Shown here: positions 13,140 through 13,368 of the stretch, piece by piece
How the letters are laid out: every line of letters begins with the position of its first letter
How positions within the stretch are numbered: position 1 is the stretch's first letter
DNA from: Bog-756 sp035534835
GTDB lineage: Bacteria > Actinomycetota > Acidimicrobiia > Acidimicrobiales > RAAP-2
Reading direction: 5' to 3'
Assembly: GCA_035534835.1 (NCBI GenBank)
Contig: DATLRE010000082.1
Location: 1-13,368 of the forward strand
Length of the DNA: 13,368 nt
Program-made: the position numbers and the translations under genes
The notes under the pieces: generated by a model
What the model was told of the DNA's origin: nothing
Databases searched by the model: none
Seen by the model: only the letters and a program-made list of their open reading frames with translations

Positions 13140-13217
13140 GCGGCGGCTCCCCCGGCGGGCGCCCCGGCGTCCCCGACGGGCCGCCGGGCTGCGGGATCGC
13201 GACACCCGGAGTGGGGG

Positions 13218-13223
13218 TATGCT
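13218..13223 (+). promoter_or_regulatory. -10 element, near-leaderless, for the miniprotein gene
   Basis: TATGCT is followed by 8 nt and the ATG at 13232. It lies in the 92-nt space after the sigma factor stop, so the small gene can be transcribed on its own. The GC-rich stretch 13142-13185 before it can form hairpins but shows no clean terminator. Confidence 0.45.
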
Positions 13224-13231
13224 TCACCCCC

Positions 13232-13306
13232 ATGAAGAAGCTCGTGATCCTCATCGTCATCATCGCCCTCGGTGCCGTCGCCGCCCAGCGGCTCCGTTCC
13301 GCCTGA
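13232..13306 (+). CDS. 24-residue single-span membrane miniprotein
   Basis: ATG to TGA gives 24 residues beginning MKKLVILIVIIALGAVAA and ending in a basic tail with QRLR. Two lysines, a strongly hydrophobic stretch of about 15 residues and a basic end make a short membrane-inserted helix likely. A real gene is suggested by its own -10 element 8 nt upstream, by codons that follow the local GC-third-position habit, and by the clean hydrophobic pattern. Small MKK-type membrane proteins of similar look (for example the DLW-39 type) are known in actinobacteria, but this one lacks a DLW tail and I cannot assign it. Its function is unknown. It lies 92 nt after the sigma factor gene on the same strand. 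Confidence 0.6.
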   Translation: MKKLVILIVIIALGAVAAQRLRSA

Positions 13307-13318
13307 GCGCACCGTCCG

Positions 13319-13324
13319 TAGCCT
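13319..13324 (+). promoter_or_regulatory. Possible -10 element at the window end
   Basis: TAGCCT has the same sequence as the Nudix gene's -10 element. No ATG or GTG follows it at the leaderless distance, and no gene start is visible in the last 44 bases. It may belong to something beyond the window or be chance. Confidence 0.15.
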
Positions 13325-13368
13325 CCCGGCCTGCAGCGCGCGCAGCCGCGTCCGCGGTCGGCCGGCAA

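Noticed and set aside
1..13368. Mobile elements, CRISPR arrays, tRNA or rRNA genes, toxin-antitoxin pairs
   Set aside because: I looked for transposase motifs, regular direct repeats, tRNA cloverleaf arms and rRNA sequence on both strands and found none. Gene order and composition look like core chromosome.

Overview
This window is GC-rich throughout, and every confident gene shows a high-GC actinobacterial character. The GlnR-type regulator, the Streptomyces-like GlnR box, the short principal-type sigma factor and several start codons placed 6-8 nt after a TANNNT -10 element (leaderless mRNAs) fit an actinobacterium. A deep-branching class such as Acidimicrobiia is my best guess, but it is inferred from style and not from a marker gene.

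Layout. 1-65 is the start of a gene leaving the window on the minus strand. 196-2085 holds an alpha/beta hydrolase and a NUDT19-like Nudix hydrolase, each with its own leaderless-type promoter. 2108-5479 is an iron-sulfur block: mrp on the minus strand, then divergently erpA (A-type Fe-S carrier) overlapping a very unusual one-chain molybdenum-hydroxylase-like protein. That protein keeps both [2Fe-2S] domains but has a strongly shortened molybdenum domain. 5577-5945 is a RidA imine deaminase.

6009-9322 is a minus-strand nitrogen-assimilation cluster: glnII (type II glutamine synthetase, interrupted by an in-frame TAG that is followed directly by ATG), then glnA (type I-alpha), then an orphan GlnR-like regulator. 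A match to the GlnR operator lies upstream of glnII, between it and the divergent gene nadE.

9562-12010 is nadE (glutamine-dependent NAD+ synthetase), whose end overlaps a gene for an uncharacterised protein that may be ferritin-like. 12195-13139 is a sigma-70 factor with regions 1.2-4. 13232-13306 is a 24-residue membrane miniprotein behind its own promoter.

How they fit together. GlnR, two glutamine synthetases and glutamine-consuming NadE make a coherent nitrogen theme. Mrp, ErpA and the two-cluster Fe-S protein make a coherent cluster-assembly and client theme. The two observations most worth following are the amber/ATG split of glnII and the miniaturised molybdohydroxylase-like protein that appears to lack the catalytic glutamate.
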